Positions 18,141-27,600 of a stretch of DNA of 64,000 nucleotides are shown here, in pieces. This DNA comes from Acinetobacter sp. WCHA55 (GTDB lineage: Bacteria > Pseudomonadota > Gammaproteobacteria > Pseudomonadales > Moraxellaceae): NCBI RefSeq assembly GCF_002165305.2, contig NZ_CP032286.1, forward strand, positions 1,240,001 through 1,304,000, written 5' to 3'. The notes beneath the pieces were generated by a model that was not told the DNA's origin, did no database searches, and was given only the letters and a program-made list of their open reading frames with translations. The stretch's first letter is position 1; the number at the start of each line of letters is the position of its first letter. The position numbers were made by a program, and so were the translations under genes.

Positions 18141-21100
18141 ATGGCTGAAGCAGAACAGCAGCAAGAACCAACGCCACCAGCGCCGCACATCAAACAGCGA
18201 AGGATTTTTAGAAGTGTCCTTTTGACGCTGTTGTTGACGCTCATCTTGTTGGTGATATCGCTTGCGGTCATGTTTTCTACCGATAAAGGCAGTAAGTTTC
18301 TACTCGACCAAGTTTTACAACGTCAGCAGGTTATCCAATATGAATATGAAGGTGGTAATCTGTGGAAAGGCATTATCCTTAAAAATGTGGTGGTGAGCTT
18401 AAAGCCTGTTGATGTCAAAATTGACCGTGCCGATGTGGTTTTAGGCTGGCGTGCTATTTTGAATAAAGAGATTCATCTACGTGAAGCTGATGTGCGCAAT
18501 TTGCGCATCATTACCAAAGGTGAGCCGAGTGATGAACCCTTTAAGTTCAGCGAAATTAAATTACCCTTTGTTTTACGTTTAGATACAGCAGATGTTGATC
18601 ATTTAAATATCCGTACTGCATCCGATGCTCAAGTAGATTTTTATGATGTGCATTTAAACAATGCTCTTTGGTCTGGGACAGAACTTGAGTTTGAAGACTC
18701 TAGGGTAAATATGGGGTATTTAGCCGTTCGTAATGCAACAGGGAAAATGAAATTTTCAGGGAAATATCCACTTGAAGCGACTGCTATTGCCAACTTACCG
18801 GCACTGCGTGATAGTTTAAATGTACATGATATTGCTGTACATGCAACAGGCACACTGGACACCATCCAAGCGGGTTTTGCAACGCGGACGCCTGACCTGT
18901 TGACGGGTTGGGCCATTTTGCACCCTGTACGTAAGCATGTACCGATGCAAGGTCAGCTTAAATTTAATCATTACAATTTGCCTTTGCTGACCGATTACAA
19001 ACTATATGCTGAAAAGGGCCTTGCTCAATTTTCAGGTGATATTCAGCGTTTAGATATCGATTTAGATACAGATCTGAGTGGTAAAGACATTCCTAAAGGT
19101 CAATATACAGCTTTGATGCATACGGATTTAGTTCATCAACTCGATATTGATAACTTAAATGGTCAGTTGATGAAAGGTTCCGTCAATCTAGGTGGTGTGG
19201 TGAGTTGGAAAGATCATGTCACTTGGGATATACAAGGTCGTTTAGATAAAATCAATCCTAAAGATGATGTACTGCCACAAGTGGTTTCTGACTTCCTACC
19301 GCCAAGTTTGGATGCAAAAATTGCATCTAAAGGCACGCTCGAAAAGGGTTTACACTTAAGCGCGGATCTTGACTTTGATCGTTATGAAACATGGCATCTT
19401 GCACTAGATCAAAACCCAGAGAAAAATAGCAAAGTCCAGCCAATGATGATGGATATCTCTTGGAAAAATATTGACCGCGCCATGCCTTATATCGGCTGGT
19501 TAAGTAGTGCTTCAGGGGATGTAAAACTGGCGTTGGTTGAAGGTCAGCAAGATATTCATGTTGCCACTGTTGTGAGTCAACATGAAAACGCAACTTTACC
19601 TGCGGGTAATTACCTCGCACAGTTAAATTTTAAAAATAACAATTTAAATGTGCCGAGTTTTAGTTATGTGGCCAGTAAGGGGAGTTTAAGTGGTAATGCA
19701 GTGGTTGAGTTACCAGATGAGAAACGTCAACTGAAGTGGAAAGCGACTTTAAACGCGAAAGATTTTAATCCGCAAATGGTGGCAGAAGCTTCACCAGTTA
19801 ATCTTTTGAATGGAAAACTTCAAGCAAGTGGCTATGCCAAACCGAATCAACAGATCATTCAGCTACAAGGGATTGACCTGACTGGAAAACTGGTAGGCAA
19901 TAATGAAACGGTTCACTTAACAGGTCAGTCGACTGCTGCATTTCTGTTTAATGATGAAAAAGCTGGCGGCGCTTTCAAGGGCTATGCAGTGAACTATGAT
20001 GGTGCGTTAAAAGCCAGCCAGTTTGAAGCCAGTCAGGGTAAGTTAAACCTAAAGCTTTCAGGAACGCCTGAGTTTATTAAAGTGACTGAGTTAAAACACA
20101 ATGGTGTGGCAGGTCAAATTAATGCCAGCGGTTTGGTGCATTTTATTCACGGCATCACTTGGGATGTGAATGCAGCATTTATTCGTTTTAAACCGCAATA
20201 TTTTGCGTCTAGTGTTAAAGGCGAAGTGTCTGGTGTGGTGAAAACCAAAGGTACATGGTCGGATGCTTTAAAACGTATTAACATTGAAAGCTTAAACCTC
20301 GCAGGTACACTGAACAATAAGCCAGTTCGTGGCACGGGTAACTTGGCTTTGGTACTCAACACCAGTGAAAAGGGCTTTTTACCGCAACAGTTTGAAGCGA
20401 ATAATCTACTGTTGGCTTATGCCAAAAACCAAGTACAAGCGACGGGTAATGCACAAAACCTGAGACTGAATATTAATGCGCCTGCACTGTATGAAATTTA
20501 TTCGGGCTTACGTGGCCGTGCCTACGGCTATTTAAATATCCAATCTCAACCACGCTTAAGAGCTACCGCAAACTTAGCAGTGGATAATTTTGGCTTTAAA
20601 GATCTGATGGATATGCGTAAATTACGCATTGTCGGGCAATTACCAACATCGGAAACAACGCCTTCATTATTGACTGCAAAAATGGAAAGTTTAAGAAGTG
20701 GTAATCGTGAAATTCAACAAGGTGAAATTTCACTAGCTGGTATTCGCAAAGCCCATTTATTAAAAGTTTCTGCACAAAACGAAAAGTCGAAATTCTATGT
20801 ACAATTGGCAGGTGGGTTTAACGCGCAAAATGATTGGTTAGGTCAGATCCAAAAAGGTGATTTTGACTCTTTACGCGCGCGTTTGGTACAGCGTCAAAGT
20901 GCGGCTGTTGTCTATAACAGTGCCAAAGCAGATTTGTTGATTGGTGCGCATTGTTGGATGAGCCAACAAAGTCAGTTGTGTTTTGACCAGCCGATTCGTA
21001 TCAGTAAAACACGCGGCAATATTTCATTCTTGACTCAAAACCTCGACCTAAACGACTTCGCTGCTTTTATGCCTGAAGGATTAGCGATAACGGGTAAGTT

Positions 21101-22658
21101 AAATGGACATGCTAAAGCAGTTTGGGCACAAGGGGCTAAACCAAAAATTGATGCGCGTTTAGTCACTCGAAATGGTGTGATTGGTTTAGCTGCCGATGAC
21201 CCGCAAGATATGGGCTCAACCTTAAAATATGAACAAGTGGCTTTGGTTGCCAAAAGCATCGCGGAAGGTTTACAAATCCGTTTGGATGTCAAAACACCTG
21301 AAATTGGTGTGGGCTATGCCAATGTAGTTATTGATCCGTATCGAGATAACATGCCGATGCGTGGTGAAATTGCATTTGATCAGGTGCAACTCAAAGTCTT
21401 TAAACCGTTCATTGCTGATGTACGCTCAATGGGTGGAACACTTTCGTACGCAGGTAAGATTAATGGAACGCTAAAAGCACCACTACTTACAGGGGATGTC
21501 CGCCTGAAAGATGGTTCGATTAGCATGATCTCACTTCCGGTGAACTTAACTAACATTCAGCTGTATTCCGCTATACGCCAAGACCAAGCCACCATTAATG
21601 GTGCTTTTAACAGTGGTCGTGGTGTAGGCACAATTACTGGGACGGTAGATTGGAAAAATGATCCACGCATTCAGCTTCAGTTGAATGGAGAAAATTTACT
21701 AATTCGCCAAGCGCCATTAATTACTGCGCTAGTTACACCAAAAATTACACTGGATGTTTTACCGTTGAGTAGAAAGTTGACTTTAAACGGTGAAATTCAA
21801 GTCCCTCGTGCGCTGATTTCGATGCCTGAAGCATCTGTACCTGTGGTGAATGTATCATCTGATGTCCGCGTGGTCAGAGAAGGTCAAAACCAATTGGCGA
21901 TTTTAAATAGTGCAAAACCTTGGGATATTCGTGCCGATGTGATGGTCGGATTAGGTAATCAAGTTTTCTTCCAAGGGTTTAATAGTCGTATTCCATTGTT
22001 AGGACGTTTATATCTATCGCAGCGTGGTGCTGAAACCGCAATGCGTGCCAATGGTGCAATTGGGGTAAGTCAGAAAGTTAAAATTGAAGCTTATGGACAA
22101 AGTTTGGATTTAAACCGTGCCATTGCACGTTTTAACGGTGTGTTGAGCAACCCAACACTGGATGTTGATGCAAATAAAAATGTGCAAGGCAGTACGGTGG
22201 GTTTTCGTGTAACGGGTACAGCAACATTACCAAATATTCAAATCTATAACGATGCAGGGCTTTCTGAGCAAGAAGCTTTGAATGCGTTACTTACAGGTCG
22301 CATTAACGAAGGTACAACTGGTTTAAGTCAGACGGAAGGCTTTAAGTCAGATGTTAACAACACCATTGCAGCCGCAGGGATTAGTTTAGGTTTAGGCGGG
22401 ACACGCGCTTTTACTAATCAAATTGGACGTACCTTTGGCTTAAGTGGTTTGGCGTTGGATGCGCAAGGTACAGGGGATGACACACAAGTTAGTTTGACTG
22501 GTTATATTACGCCTGACTTATATATCCGTTATGGTGTGGGTGTCTTTACACCAGTCAATAAACTGACTCTGCGTTATCAAATGAACAAACGTATGTACTT
22601 AGAGGCGAGTCAGTCATTAGAGCGTGCCATCGACGTCTTTTATAACTGGAAATTCTAA
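18141..22658 (+). CDS. tamB: TamB, translocation and assembly module subunit
   Basis: This 1505-residue AsmA-like bridge protein spans from inner to outer membrane. A membrane anchor (about residues 22-47) is followed by a very long beta-rich, repetitive region forming a lipid-conducting groove. The conserved C-terminal TamB domain (formerly DUF490, about 1150-1505) ends in NWKF, the form that docks on TamA. Length is slightly above the E. coli protein (1259). It is 25 bp downstream of tamA and they clearly form one operon, closed by a strong hairpin. The role in phospholipid transport and outer-membrane assembly is from family knowledge. Confidence 0.92.
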   Translation: MAEAEQQQEPTPPAPHIKQRRIFRSVLLTLLLTLILLVISLAVMFSTDKGSKFLLDQVLQRQQVIQYEYEGGNLWKGIILKNVVVSLKPVDVKIDRADVVLGWRAILNKEIHLREADVRNLRIITKGEPSDEPFKFSEIKLPFVLRLDTADVDHLNIRTASDAQVDFYDVHLNNALWSGTELEFEDSRVNMGYLAVRNATGKMKFSGKYPLEATAIANLPALRDSLNVHDIAVHATGTLDTIQAGFATRTPDLLTGWAILHPVRKHVPMQGQLKFNHYNLPLLTDYKLYAEKGLAQFSGDIQRLDIDLDTDLSGKDIPKGQYTALMHTDLVHQLDIDNLNGQLMKGSVNLGGVVSWKDHVTWDIQGRLDKINPKDDVLPQVVSDFLPPSLDAKIASKGTLEKGLHLSADLDFDRYETWHLALDQNPEKNSKVQPMMMDISWKNIDRAMPYIGWLSSASGDVKLALVEGQQDIHVATVVSQHENATLPAGNYLAQLNFKNNNLNVPSFSYVASKGSLSGNAVVELPDEKRQLKWKATLNAKDFNPQMVAEASPVNLLNGKLQASGYAKPNQQIIQLQGIDLTGKLVGNNETVHLTGQSTAAFLFNDEKAGGAFKGYAVNYDGALKASQFEASQGKLNLKLSGTPEFIKVTELKHNGVAGQINASGLVHFIHGITWDVNAAFIRFKPQYFASSVKGEVSGVVKTKGTWSDALKRINIESLNLAGTLNNKPVRGTGNLALVLNTSEKGFLPQQFEANNLLLAYAKNQVQATGNAQNLRLNINAPALYEIYSGLRGRAYGYLNIQSQPRLRATANLAVDNFGFKDLMDMRKLRIVGQLPTSETTPSLLTAKMESLRSGNREIQQGEISLAGIRKAHLLKVSAQNEKSKFYVQLAGGFNAQNDWLGQIQKGDFDSLRARLVQRQSAAVVYNSAKADLLIGAHCWMSQQSQLCFDQPIRISKTRGNISFLTQNLDLNDFAAFMPEGLAITGKLNGHAKAVWAQGAKPKIDARLVTRNGVIGLAADDPQDMGSTLKYEQVALVAKSIAEGLQIRLDVKTPEIGVGYANVVIDPYRDNMPMRGEIAFDQVQLKVFKPFIADVRSMGGTLSYAGKINGTLKAPLLTGDVRLKDGSISMISLPVNLTNIQLYSAIRQDQATINGAFNSGRGVGTITGTVDWKNDPRIQLQLNGENLLIRQAPLITALVTPKITLDVLPLSRKLTLNGEIQVPRALISMPEASVPVVNVSSDVRVVREGQNQLAILNSAKPWDIRADVMVGLGNQVFFQGFNSRIPLLGRLYLSQRGAETAMRANGAIGVSQKVKIEAYGQSLDLNRAIARFNGVLSNPTLDVDANKNVQGSTVGFRVTGTATLPNIQIYNDAGLSEQEALNALLTGRINEGTTGLSQTEGFKSDVNNTIAAAGISLGLGGTRAFTNQIGRTFGLSGLALDAQGTGDDTQVSLTGYITPDLYIRYGVGVFTPVNKLTLRYQMNKRMYLEASQSLERAIDVFYNWKF

Positions 22659-22671
22659 AACCCTCCTGCTA

Positions 22672-22705
22672 AATAAAGCCTACATCTAGTAGGCTTTATT
22701 TTTAG
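22672..22705 (+). terminator. Intrinsic terminator of tamA-tamB
   Basis: AATAAAGCCTAC and GTAGGCTTTATT form a perfect 12-bp stem with a five-base loop and a T-tail, just after the tamB stop. Confidence 0.88.
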
Positions 22706-22829
22706 CTGCTTATTTAAGTTTATTGACTAGATGAAGAAAACCTATGAATAACAGACACTAGATACTTAAAATCAATTAAACCATAATGAAAGTAGGTGTA
22801 TAGTAAATGGACTTGCTAAATTTAGAGTG

Positions 22830-23042
22830 ATGATCCCTATGCCGATCAATTTTGTAATACGCTTTGCAGCGATTTTATTTTCAGTTTTAATTTTAGTAGC
22901 ACTTGCTATTCAGTTTTTATTTGATCCGCACTATACCGTGGTCTTTTGGATCTTTGCTATGCCGTTTATTTTAGGTACTCCAATTTTAGCATCTGTAGTT
23001 TTAGCGAAAAACGAAGAGCTTGATATTCATTCAGTTAATTAA
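22830..23042 (+). CDS. Small membrane protein, 70 aa
   Basis: The 70-residue product has two hydrophobic helices (about 8-30 and 36-57) and a short charged C-terminal tail, so it is likely an inner-membrane protein. The GTG at 22827 precedes two in-frame ATG codons (22830 and 22839), and I took the first ATG. AGAG lies just upstream. A terminator follows the stop codon, which favours a real short gene between tamB and a lipoprotein gene. No family or function is recognised. Confidence 0.6.
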   Translation: MIPMPINFVIRFAAILFSVLILVALAIQFLFDPHYTVVFWIFAMPFILGTPILASVVLAKNEELDIHSVN

Positions 23043-23072
23043 AAATGACATGAAAAGATAGTCTTTCAGTAT

Positions 23073-23103
23073 AAAAAAGTCCGTCAAATGATGGGCTTTT
23101 TTA
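23073..23103. terminator. Intrinsic terminator
   Basis: AAAAAAGTCC and GGGCTTTTTT form a hairpin around an 11-base loop, downstream of the small membrane-protein gene, with T-tails for both directions. Confidence 0.7.
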
Positions 23104-23187
23104 TTAAACCCTAAATTTTGCAAAACTAGCACAGTTTTTTTTAAACATCTTTGCTATGTTGATCTTTTATTTAAAGAAATATTTTTT

Positions 23188-23622
23188 ATGAAAAAAATCG
23201 TAATGCTTGGATTAATAGTTGCTGCTATATCGGGTTGTAGTACTGCGCAAAAGAATGAAACTGAAAAACCAACTTTGGGGATGGCTAATCCTGCCAGTAC
23301 GTACTGTGTTGAACAGGGTGGTAAATTAGAAATTCGAAAAGAGGCCAATGGTGAAGTGGGCTATTGCCATTTGCCGAATGGTCAAGTCGTTGAAGAATGG
23401 GCACTTTTCCATGCTAGTCAGAGCAAATGTGTTGCTGAGCAAGCGACAGCTTTGATTGGTCAGTCAAATTTAACTGAAGCACAGATCAAGCAAAAAACCA
23501 GTGCGAAGATGGTGCGCTTAGTCCAACCAGGGCAGCCTGTGACTATGGATTATCGAGAAGACCGTGTGACAGTTACAGTCGATCCGAAAACGAATAAAGT
23601 AGTTCAAGCAAGCTGCGGTTAA
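23188..23622 (+). CDS. Lipoprotein with DUF333 and I78 inhibitor-like domains
   Basis: This 144-residue exported lipoprotein has the lipobox AISGC (C17). Residues about 32-75 match the DUF333 pattern (NPAS-YC-QGG-, GYC-LPNG-WALFH), and about 80-144 match the I78 peptidase-inhibitor pattern (ALIGQ, the RLVQPG-MDYREDRVTV core, the C-terminal NKVVQASCG). The I78 family inhibits serine proteases, so a periplasmic protective role is plausible, but no target is shown. DUF333 is of unknown function. A palindromic terminator follows. The gene is transcribed singly, between a short membrane-protein gene and another small lipoprotein gene. Confidence 0.8.
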   Translation: MKKIVMLGLIVAAISGCSTAQKNETEKPTLGMANPASTYCVEQGGKLEIRKEANGEVGYCHLPNGQVVEEWALFHASQSKCVAEQATALIGQSNLTEAQIKQKTSAKMVRLVQPGQPVTMDYREDRVTVTVDPKTNKVVQASCG

Positions 23623-23630
23623 TTTTTCTA

Positions 23631-23662
23631 AGAATAAAAGTCCAAATTTGGGCTTTTATTCT
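23631..23662. terminator. Bidirectional palindromic terminator
   Basis: AGAATAAAAGTCC and its near-complement GGGCTTTTATTCT flank a short AAATTT loop, right after the lipoprotein gene. Confidence 0.8.
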
Positions 23663-23730
23663 ATTTAAAACGAGTAATGGTTCTTCATTTGAAAAAGTTT
23701 GATTATGATAGGGCGAATAGGAGAGTTGTA

Positions 23731-24090
23731 ATGAAAAAGTTATTCGCTTTGGCTGCTGTGATTGCACTGGTGGGTTGTGCTGAAAAAAAACCGCTTACAC
23801 CTGAAGAGCAGTGGCATGGCTATTGTAAAAGTGTAGGGAATGCTGCGCGTTCAATTATGTTAGACCGTCAAAATGCCATTGAAAAAGAGAAAGCAATTGA
23901 ACATGCCAATAAGGTAGAAGATGCGACGACCAAAGCATTTATCTTAGATATTATTGAGCATGTATATGCTTTACCTGAGGCTGAAATTAAGTCCGATATT
24001 GAAGGTGCACGTGAAAAAATTCGTGTGAAATATACTGAAAAATGTATCGCAACACCGCATACCGAAATGCCAGATTACAAACCGTTCTAA
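23731..24090 (+). CDS. Small lipoprotein, 119 aa
   Basis: This 119-residue lipoprotein has the lipobox ALVGC (C16). The rest is helical and rich in Lys and Glu, with two further cysteines (near residues 34 and 109) that could pair. It starts at ATG 23731, with AGGAG nine bases upstream. An earlier in-frame ATG at 23677 lacks a ribosome site and would bury the signal peptide. The last codons form the left arm of the terminator. No family is recognised, and it is probably an Acinetobacter-specific envelope protein. Confidence 0.7.
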   Translation: MKKLFALAAVIALVGCAEKKPLTPEEQWHGYCKSVGNAARSIMLDRQNAIEKEKAIEHANKVEDATTKAFILDIIEHVYALPEAEIKSDIEGAREKIRVKYTEKCIATPHTEMPDYKPF

Positions 24091-24104
24091 AGAACGGTTT
24101 TTTA
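24079..24104 (+). terminator. Terminator overlapping the stop codon
   Basis: AAACCGTTC and GAACGGTTT pair around TAAA, followed by TTTATTTTT. The stem includes the final codons and the stop codon of the preceding lipoprotein gene. Confidence 0.85.
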
Positions 24105-24209
24105 TTTTTGCATGGAACTTTTTGTGACAAAACTCTAAATCATATATATAGCAAAGCATATAAAAATAAAGAATAATGAACATAGAATAAAAAATGAGAG
24201 GAGCAGAAA

Positions 24210-24479
24210 ATGGAAGTTGTTGGCTATTTAAATCATGCAGATTTACTCTTGGAAGATGAAAATGGTGTGGCCGTAATTGGTGGCGGTCATTATGTCCTCA
24301 GTTTAGGTGACCATGTATACTTCAAACATGCACTTGACCACGAACCTACATGTATTTCAGTGCAAATTTCTTTTGCAAGCGCTGCTCATCAAACTTTGCA
24401 TGATGATGAAATCCAGATGAAGTTTGAAGGCTGTCGTGAAAGTTTCAGACAATATATTCAAGCCACAACAGTACACTAA
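24210..24479 (+). CDS. Hypothetical protein, 89 aa
   Basis: This 89-residue soluble protein has no signal or membrane segment. It is mostly beta-type at the start (VVGYLNHADLLLEDENGVAVI, then GGGHYVLSLGDHVYF), His-rich, and contains two cysteines. A strong ribosome site (GAGGAG) precedes the ATG, and a hairpin terminator follows at about 24501. It is not a recognised family. The His/Asp pattern could bind a metal, but this is speculation. Confidence 0.65.
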   Translation: MEVVGYLNHADLLLEDENGVAVIGGGHYVLSLGDHVYFKHALDHEPTCISVQISFASAAHQTLHDDEIQMKFEGCRESFRQYIQATTVH

Positions 24480-24500
24480 GGTTGAATATTTATATCGAGT

Positions 24501-24531
24501 AAAAAGAGGCAACATAAGTTGCCTTTTTTAT
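24501..24531 (+). terminator. Intrinsic terminator
   Basis: GGCAAC and GTTGCC pair around a short ATAA loop and are followed by a T-tract, after the 89-residue hypothetical gene. Confidence 0.75.
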
Positions 24532-24772
24532 TTTAAATGGCAGTTCAAAGTTAATGTGAAAAAAGCCCAAATGATCTGACGATATTGCTGTTTTTATATG
24601 CAATTGATATGAGCATCATTTAGTTAGAAAATAATGGGCATCACGAAGAAACACTTGTAGCGCATTAACTTTTAACTGGAATTTTAGTAAAATTAAGCAG
24701 TCCATATTATTTGCGTAGCTTTGTTTAAAGCAGGAATACGTAAATAATTTTTTAAAAAAGAGGAATAACACC

Positions 24773-27412
24773 GTGCTAGAAGCTTACCGCCAACACGTTG
24801 AAGAACGTGCCGCACTCGGGGTCCCACCGAAGCCACTTGATGATGCTCAAACAGCTGCATTAGTTGAATTATTAAAAAACCCACCAGCTGGTGAAGAGGC
24901 TTTTTTAGTAGACTTGCTAGAAAACCGTGTTCCAGCGGGTGTTGACCAAGCTGCATACGTAAAAGCTGCTTTCTTGGCTGCTCTTGCAAAAGGTGAAGCG
25001 ACTTCTCCATTAGTTTCTAAAGAACGTGCGGTTTACTTACTAGGCACTATGCTTGGTGGTTATAACGTAGCACCTCTTGTTGAGCTTTTAGACAATGCTG
25101 AATTGGCTGGCCTAGCTGCTGAAGCATTGAAAAAAACTCTTCTTGTATTTGATGCATTCCATGACGTTGCTGACAAAGCGAAAGCGGGCAACGAAAATGC
25201 GAAAGCAGTTCTTCAATCTTGGGCTGATGCTGAATGGTTTACAAGCCGTAAAGATGTTCCTGAAGAAATCAAACTTACAGTATTCAAAGTAACTGGCGAA
25301 ACCAATACTGATGACTTGTCTCCAGCTCAAGACGCTTGGAGCCGTCCAGATATCCCATTACATGCGAATGCAATGTTGAAAAACGTACGTGATGGTATCA
25401 ACCCAGAAGTTCCTGGTGAAGTTGGTCCATTAAACCAAATTAAAGAACTTATCGCGAAAGGCAACCAAGTTGCTTATGTTGGTGACGTTGTTGGTACAGG
25501 TTCTTCTCGTAAGTCTGCAACTAACTCTGTGCTTTGGTTCTTCGGTGACGAAATCGCGCACATTCCAAACAAAAAAGACGGTGGTTACTGCTTAGGTTCT
25601 AAAATCGCTCCGATTTTCTTCAACACTATGGAAGACGCTGGTGCGTTACCTGTAGAGATTGACGTTGCGAACATGAACATGGGCGACGAAATCGTTCTTA
25701 AGATTGATCACGCTGCTGCTAAAGTAACTGCGTTCAAAAACGGCGAACAAATTGCTGAATCTGAACTTAAAACTCCAGTACTTTTAGACGAAGTACGTGC
25801 TGGCGGTCGTATTAACTTGATCGTTGGTCGTGGTTTGACGACTAAAGCGCGTGAAGCTTTAGGTCTTGCTCCATCTACTTTATTCCGTACTCCAGTACAA
25901 CCTGCTGCAACTGGCAAAGGTTTCACTTTAGCTCAGAAGATGGTTGGTCGTGCATGTGGTCTTCCAGAAGGTCAAGGTGTAATTCCTGGTACTTACTGCG
26001 AACCTAAGATGACTACTGTAGGTTCTCAAGATACAACTGGTCCTATGACTCGTGACGAGTTAAAAGACTTAGCTTGCTTGGGCTTCTCTGCTGACTTAGT
26101 TATGCAGTCTTTCTGTCATACTGCTGCTTATCCAAAACCAGTTGACGTTCAAATGCAACACACGCTTCCTGACTTCATCATGAACCGTGGTGGTGTATCT
26201 TTACGTCCAGGTGACGGTATTATCCACTCTTGGTTAAACCGTATGCTTCTTCCAGATACAGTAGGTACTGGTGGTGACTCGCATACTCGTTTCCCAATTG
26301 GTATTTCATTCCCAGCGGGTTCTGGTCTTGTAGCGTTTGCTGCAGCAACTGGTGTTATGCCACTTGACATGCCAGAGTCAGTTCTTGTGAAGTTCAAAGG
26401 TAAAATGCAGCCTGGTATCACTTTACGTGACCTTGTACATGCAATTCCTTACTATGCAATCAAAGAAGGCGATCTTACTGTTGAGAAAAAAGGTAAGAAA
26501 AACATCTTCTCTGGTCGTATCTTAGAAATCGACTTGTCAGAAATGGAAACTGACCTGACTGTTGAACAAGCATTCGAACTTTCTGACGCTTCTGCTGAAC
26601 GTTCTGCTGCTGGTTGTGCGATCACGCTTTCTGAAGAGAAAGTTGCTGAGTATTTACGTTCTAACATCACAATGCTTAAGTGGATGATTTCACAAGGTTA
26701 TGGTGATGCTCGTACGATGGCGCGCCGTGTTGAAAACATGGAAAAATGGTTAGCTAACCCATCACTTCTTAAAGCTGATGCTGATGCTGAATACACTAAA
26801 GTGTATGAAATTGACCTTGCAGACATCAAAGAACCTATCCTTTGCTGCCCGAACGATCCAGATGATGCGAAACTTCTTTCTGACGTTCAAGGTGACAAAA
26901 TTGATGAAGTATTCATTGGTTCTTGTATGACTAACATCGGTCACTTCCGTGCAGCTGGTCAGTTACTTGAGAAAGTACCAAGTGGTTCATTGTCTACTCG
27001 TTTATGGTTGGCTCCACCAACACGTATGGACGAGCACCAATTGATGGAAGAAGGCTTCTATAACACTTACGGTCGTGCTGGTGCGCGTACTGAAATGCCT
27101 GGTTGTTCATTATGTATGGGTAACCAAGCACGTGTAGCGCCAAACACGACTGTAGTTTCTACTTCTACTCGTAACTTCCCTAACCGTTTAGGTCAAGGTT
27201 CTAACGTTTACTTAGCTTCTGCTGAGCTTGCGTCTGTTGCTGCTGTACTTGGTAAATTACCAACTCCAGAAGAATATCAACAATATGCAGCTCAAATTGA
27301 TAGCATGTCTGCTGACATTTACAAGTATTTGAACTTCGACCAAATGGGCGAATATACAAATGCTGCTAATCAAGTAGATACTAAGAAAATTGCTGCTGCT
27401 CAGTTAACTTGA
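24773..27412 (+). CDS. acnB: Aconitate hydratase B
   Basis: This 879-residue TCA-cycle enzyme isomerises citrate to isocitrate and also acts in the methylcitrate pathway. It has the AcnB domain order: an N-terminal HEAT-like domain (1-160), a swivel domain, then the catalytic domains. The iron-sulfur cysteines are visible in SCMTN and in GCSLCMGNQ near the C-terminus. It starts at GTG 24773 with AGAGGAA upstream. Codon use is strongly biased, with repeated GCT, GGT and CGT, as expected for a highly expressed gene, and unlike the neighbours. The gene is monocistronic, with a perfect terminator after it. Confidence 0.97.
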   Translation: MLEAYRQHVEERAALGVPPKPLDDAQTAALVELLKNPPAGEEAFLVDLLENRVPAGVDQAAYVKAAFLAALAKGEATSPLVSKERAVYLLGTMLGGYNVAPLVELLDNAELAGLAAEALKKTLLVFDAFHDVADKAKAGNENAKAVLQSWADAEWFTSRKDVPEEIKLTVFKVTGETNTDDLSPAQDAWSRPDIPLHANAMLKNVRDGINPEVPGEVGPLNQIKELIAKGNQVAYVGDVVGTGSSRKSATNSVLWFFGDEIAHIPNKKDGGYCLGSKIAPIFFNTMEDAGALPVEIDVANMNMGDEIVLKIDHAAAKVTAFKNGEQIAESELKTPVLLDEVRAGGRINLIVGRGLTTKAREALGLAPSTLFRTPVQPAATGKGFTLAQKMVGRACGLPEGQGVIPGTYCEPKMTTVGSQDTTGPMTRDELKDLACLGFSADLVMQSFCHTAAYPKPVDVQMQHTLPDFIMNRGGVSLRPGDGIIHSWLNRMLLPDTVGTGGDSHTRFPIGISFPAGSGLVAFAAATGVMPLDMPESVLVKFKGKMQPGITLRDLVHAIPYYAIKEGDLTVEKKGKKNIFSGRILEIDLSEMETDLTVEQAFELSDASAERSAAGCAITLSEEKVAEYLRSNITMLKWMISQGYGDARTMARRVENMEKWLANPSLLKADADAEYTKVYEIDLADIKEPILCCPNDPDDAKLLSDVQGDKIDEVFIGSCMTNIGHFRAAGQLLEKVPSGSLSTRLWLAPPTRMDEHQLMEEGFYNTYGRAGARTEMPGCSLCMGNQARVAPNTTVVSTSTRNFPNRLGQGSNVYLASAELASVAAVLGKLPTPEEYQQYAAQIDSMSADIYKYLNFDQMGEYTNAANQVDTKKIAAAQLT

Positions 27413-27440
27413 TTAATTGATAATTAAGTTTTAATGAGTT

Positions 27441-27477
27441 AAAAATAAGGGCTGAGAAATCAGCCCTTATTTTTTTG
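27441..27477 (+). terminator. Strong intrinsic terminator of acnB
   Basis: An AATAAGGGCTGA/TCAGCCCTTATT stem with a GAAA loop and T7 tail. Confidence 0.92.
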
Positions 27478-27600
27478 ATAATAAGATACTATTAAATTAA
27501 AATTACATTTTTATTTAAAATTAATATAAATCATTTATTTATTTTGAATTTATTTTTTATTATTATAAAATATCCAAGTTTTTATAAATTTCTATTTTCT

